Shown piece after piece: positions 4,838 to 6,601 of a DNA stretch of 6,601 nucleotides (the first letter of the stretch is position 1; each line of letters begins with the position of its first letter). Both the position numbers and the translations under genes were made by a program. Location of the stretch: NCBI GenBank assembly GCA_035307785.1, contig DATGHS010000128.1:1-6601 (forward strand). Direction: 5' to 3'. The notes under the pieces were generated by a model. That model made no database searches. It saw only the letters and a list, made by a program, of their open reading frames with translations, and was not told the DNA's origin. The DNA is from DATGHS01 sp035307785. GTDB taxonomy: Bacteria > Planctomycetota > Planctomycetia > Gemmatales > Gemmataceae.

Positions 4838-6601
4838 ATGACCACACGGCGCTTACTCTGGCGCAACCTGCGCTTCCATTGGCGCGGCAACCTGGCAGTG
4901 GTGCTGGGCGTGGCTGTGGCCACGGCCGTGCTCACCGGCGCGCTGCTGGTCGGCGACTCCCTGCGCGGCAGCCTGCGCGAACGCGCGGACGAACAGCGAG
5001 CGGGGATCGATTATTTGTTGGTCAGTCCAAGATTTATCGCCGCGCCCAAATCGCAAAATAACAGTCGCACGCTTGACGGAGCGATTCTGTTACAGGGCTC
5101 CTTGCGATCCGCCAACGACGATGCCCGGAATGTGTCTGGTGTTACCATAATCGGCATTAACTCAGTCGAGAATTTCGCACACAAATACGGCTTAGCATCA
5201 GCATCCGCCGCAATTAGGAGTTCCTGGCTTGATTTAGGGCTGCAAAGTGCAGCATATGCTAACAAGCCGGTTCCCCAGTGGGCCGACGACGCGACCTTGA
5301 AAAACGGTGTGCTTCTATCCGAGGAAACAGCCCATGGGCTGGCGGCAGAGTCGATGCCGATCACAATTCGTCTGTCACGTATCGAGACAATTCCGAGAGA
5401 ATCGATTCTCGGGCGACGCGATTCCGAACAGACATCTTTGTCCCTCACTCTGCCAGTAGGCCGAATCGTTTCAGATGGCTCTGTTTTGGCTCAGTTTCGG
5501 CCCATTCCGGGTCCGGGCCCAACGCGCAATGTTTTCGTTTACCTACCCGCGCTCCAAGAGGCCATCAATGCAAAGGGTCGGGGAAACGCCTTATTTGCCA
5601 AAGGCGGGAACCTCGCCGACTACCAGCGCGATCTCCCCAACCTCATCTCACTCGAGGACTGGGGCATCCGCGTCGAAGCGCCGGGCCGCTACCTCAGCGT
5701 CGAAAGCACAGAATCGATCCTCTCGCCCGCCGTTGCCGGCGCTGTCGATCGCGCGGCGAAGCGCATGAATCTCACCGCCGCGCCCACGCTCGTTTATCTC
5801 GCTAACAGCATTTCGCAAGACAAGCAATCGATTCCGTACTCTGTCGTGGCGGCCCTCGATCCGTCAGCGCCGCCGCCGTTGGGGCCGTTTCTGCCTGAAG
5901 GCGTGACTTCGCTGGCCGACAATGAAATCATCCTGGCCGACTGGAGGGATTCGCCTCTGAAGGATGTGCCGGTTGGTTCCACGATCACGCTCAACTTCTT
6001 CGAGCCGGAGTTGGCGGACGGGCAACTGCGCGAAAAGCAGGCCGAATTCAAGTTGAAGGGCCGTGTTCCACTCGAAATCGACCGGCCGGCACCCGAGCCG
6101 AGGGCGATGCGAACGGCGGCAGCCGACCCGCATCTCACGCCGGGCTTCCCCGGGATCACCGATAGGTTGTCGATTCGCGATTGGAATCCACCCTTTCCCT
6201 TCGACAACAAACGAATCCAAAAGCGCGATGAAAATTTCTGGCAAAAGCACAAAGCCACGCCGAAGGCGTATGTCACGCTGGCGGCCGGACAGAAGCTCTG
6301 GGCCAGCCGGTATGGCAAGCTCACGTCGATCCGCCTTGCTGTGCCCGGCGAAGATTCGGACAAGGTGAATTGGGAAGAGCGCACGAAGGAGTTCAAGAAG
6401 GTCTTGCACGAAGAACTGCGGCCGGAAGAAGGCGGCTTCATCTGGCAGGATTTGCGCGCCCGGGCCGACGCAGCTAGCGAAGGCGGCCAGGATTACGGCA
6501 TGCTGTTCCTGAGCTTCAGCTTCTTCCTCATCGTCTCGGCTCTGATGCTTACGGGGCTGCTCGTGCAATTGAACCTCCAGCGCCGGGCCAGCGAGATCGG
6601 C
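4838..6601 (+). CDS. ABC transporter permease, FtsX/MacB family, 3' end beyond window
   Basis: An uninterrupted frame of 588 codons runs from the ATG at 4838 to the window end without a stop. After a basic N-terminus (MTTRRLLWRNLRFHWRGN) comes the first membrane segment (about residues 19-39, ending in GALLVGDSLRGSL). A very long extracytoplasmic region of about 500 residues follows, then a second membrane segment (about 555-580, GMLFLSFSFFLIVSALMLTGLLVQL) leading into NLQRRASEIG, the usual FtsX-domain start. This is the MacB_PCD-plus-FtsX layout. The remaining membrane segments must lie beyond 6601. The extracytoplasmic region is roughly twice the usual MacB periplasmic domain. A weak AGAAGG (4829-4834) lies three bases from the ATG, and the preceding hairpin ends close by. 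Codon use and GC content drop visibly at about 5040-5480 (TTA, ATA, AGG, AGT codons), unlike the rest of the gene. The transporter partner is the ATPase at 4075-4743; no membrane-fusion protein is in view. Confidence 0.88.
   Translation, partial: MTTRRLLWRNLRFHWRGNLAVVLGVAVATAVLTGALLVGDSLRGSLRERADEQRAGIDYLLVSPRFIAAPKSQNNSRTLDGAILLQGSLRSANDDARNVSGVTIIGINSVENFAHKYGLASASAAIRSSWLDLGLQSAAYANKPVPQWADDATLKNGVLLSEETAHGLAAESMPITIRLSRIETIPRESILGRRDSEQTSLSLTLPVGRIVSDGSVLAQFRPIPGPGPTRNVFVYLPALQEAINAKGRGNALFAKGGNLADYQRDLPNLISLEDWGIRVEAPGRYLSVESTESILSPAVAGAVDRAAKRMNLTAAPTLVYLANSISQDKQSIPYSVVAALDPSAPPPLGPFLPEGVTSLADNEIILADWRDSPLKDVPVGSTITLNFFEPELADGQLREKQAEFKLKGRVPLEIDRPAPEPRAMRTAAADPHLTPGFPGITDRLSIRDWNPPFPFDNKRIQKRDENFWQKHKATPKAYVTLAAGQKLWASRYGKLTSIRLAVPGEDSDKVNWEERTKEFKKVLHEELRPEEGGFIWQDLRARADAASEGGQDYGMLFLSFSFFLIVSALMLTGLLVQLNLQRRASEIG

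Noticed and set aside
4854..5061. Small ORFs in other frames over the permease start and extracytoplasmic region, suggesting frameshifts
   Set aside because: The frame from 4838 is open to the window end and gives continuous family-like sequence, so no frameshift is needed.

Overview
The window looks like bacterial chromosome from a GC-rich genome, most likely a planctomycete (Planctomycetota) or a relative in the PVC group. The reasons are indirect: a secreted PQQ-type beta-propeller of the kind common in those genomes, short palindromic intergenic repeats built from a CACGGATGAA-like unit, weak or absent Shine-Dalgarno sites on some genes, and an ABC permease with a very large extracytoplasmic domain. 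The assignment is inference; there is no rRNA or other marker gene here.

Layout. Positions 1-707 (+) hold the 3' nine-tenths of a trans-aconitate 2-methyltransferase (tam) gene cut by the window edge. A doubtful 63-codon ORF overlaps its stop and runs into an AT-richer stretch ending at about 913. Positions 914-2089 (-) encode EboE, the TIM-barrel member of the ebo metabolite-traffic set, convergent with tam and without other ebo genes beside it. Positions 2247-3812 (-) encode an exported PQQ-like beta-propeller protein. Positions 4075-4743 (+) and 4838-6601 (+, running off the end) encode a LolD/MacB-type ABC exporter: ATPase first, then an FtsX/MacB-type permease.

Two kinds of non-coding repeat structure the window. 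A ~105-bp imperfect palindrome occurs twice (2141-2245 and 3944-4047), in opposite orientation, exactly bracketing the propeller gene and its upstream region. A different, perfect 34-bp inverted repeat with a 13-base loop (4745-4825) lies between the two ABC transporter cistrons; each of its arms can also fold into its own 9-bp hairpin. The divergent region between the propeller gene and the ABC operon contains a 7-bp direct repeat with an 11-bp period (TGTAACG-N4-TGTAACG) 13 bases before a TATAAC box. This resembles the layout of OmpR/PhoB-family operators and could drive the ABC operon.

Functionally, the ATPase and permease form one transporter, probably moving a lipid, lipoprotein or peptide out of the inner membrane. 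The propeller protein acts outside the cytoplasm, possibly as a scaffold. tam and eboE are unrelated metabolic genes. I see no complete new defence or biosynthetic system; the novelty is mainly in repeat architecture, regulation and gene mosaicism.
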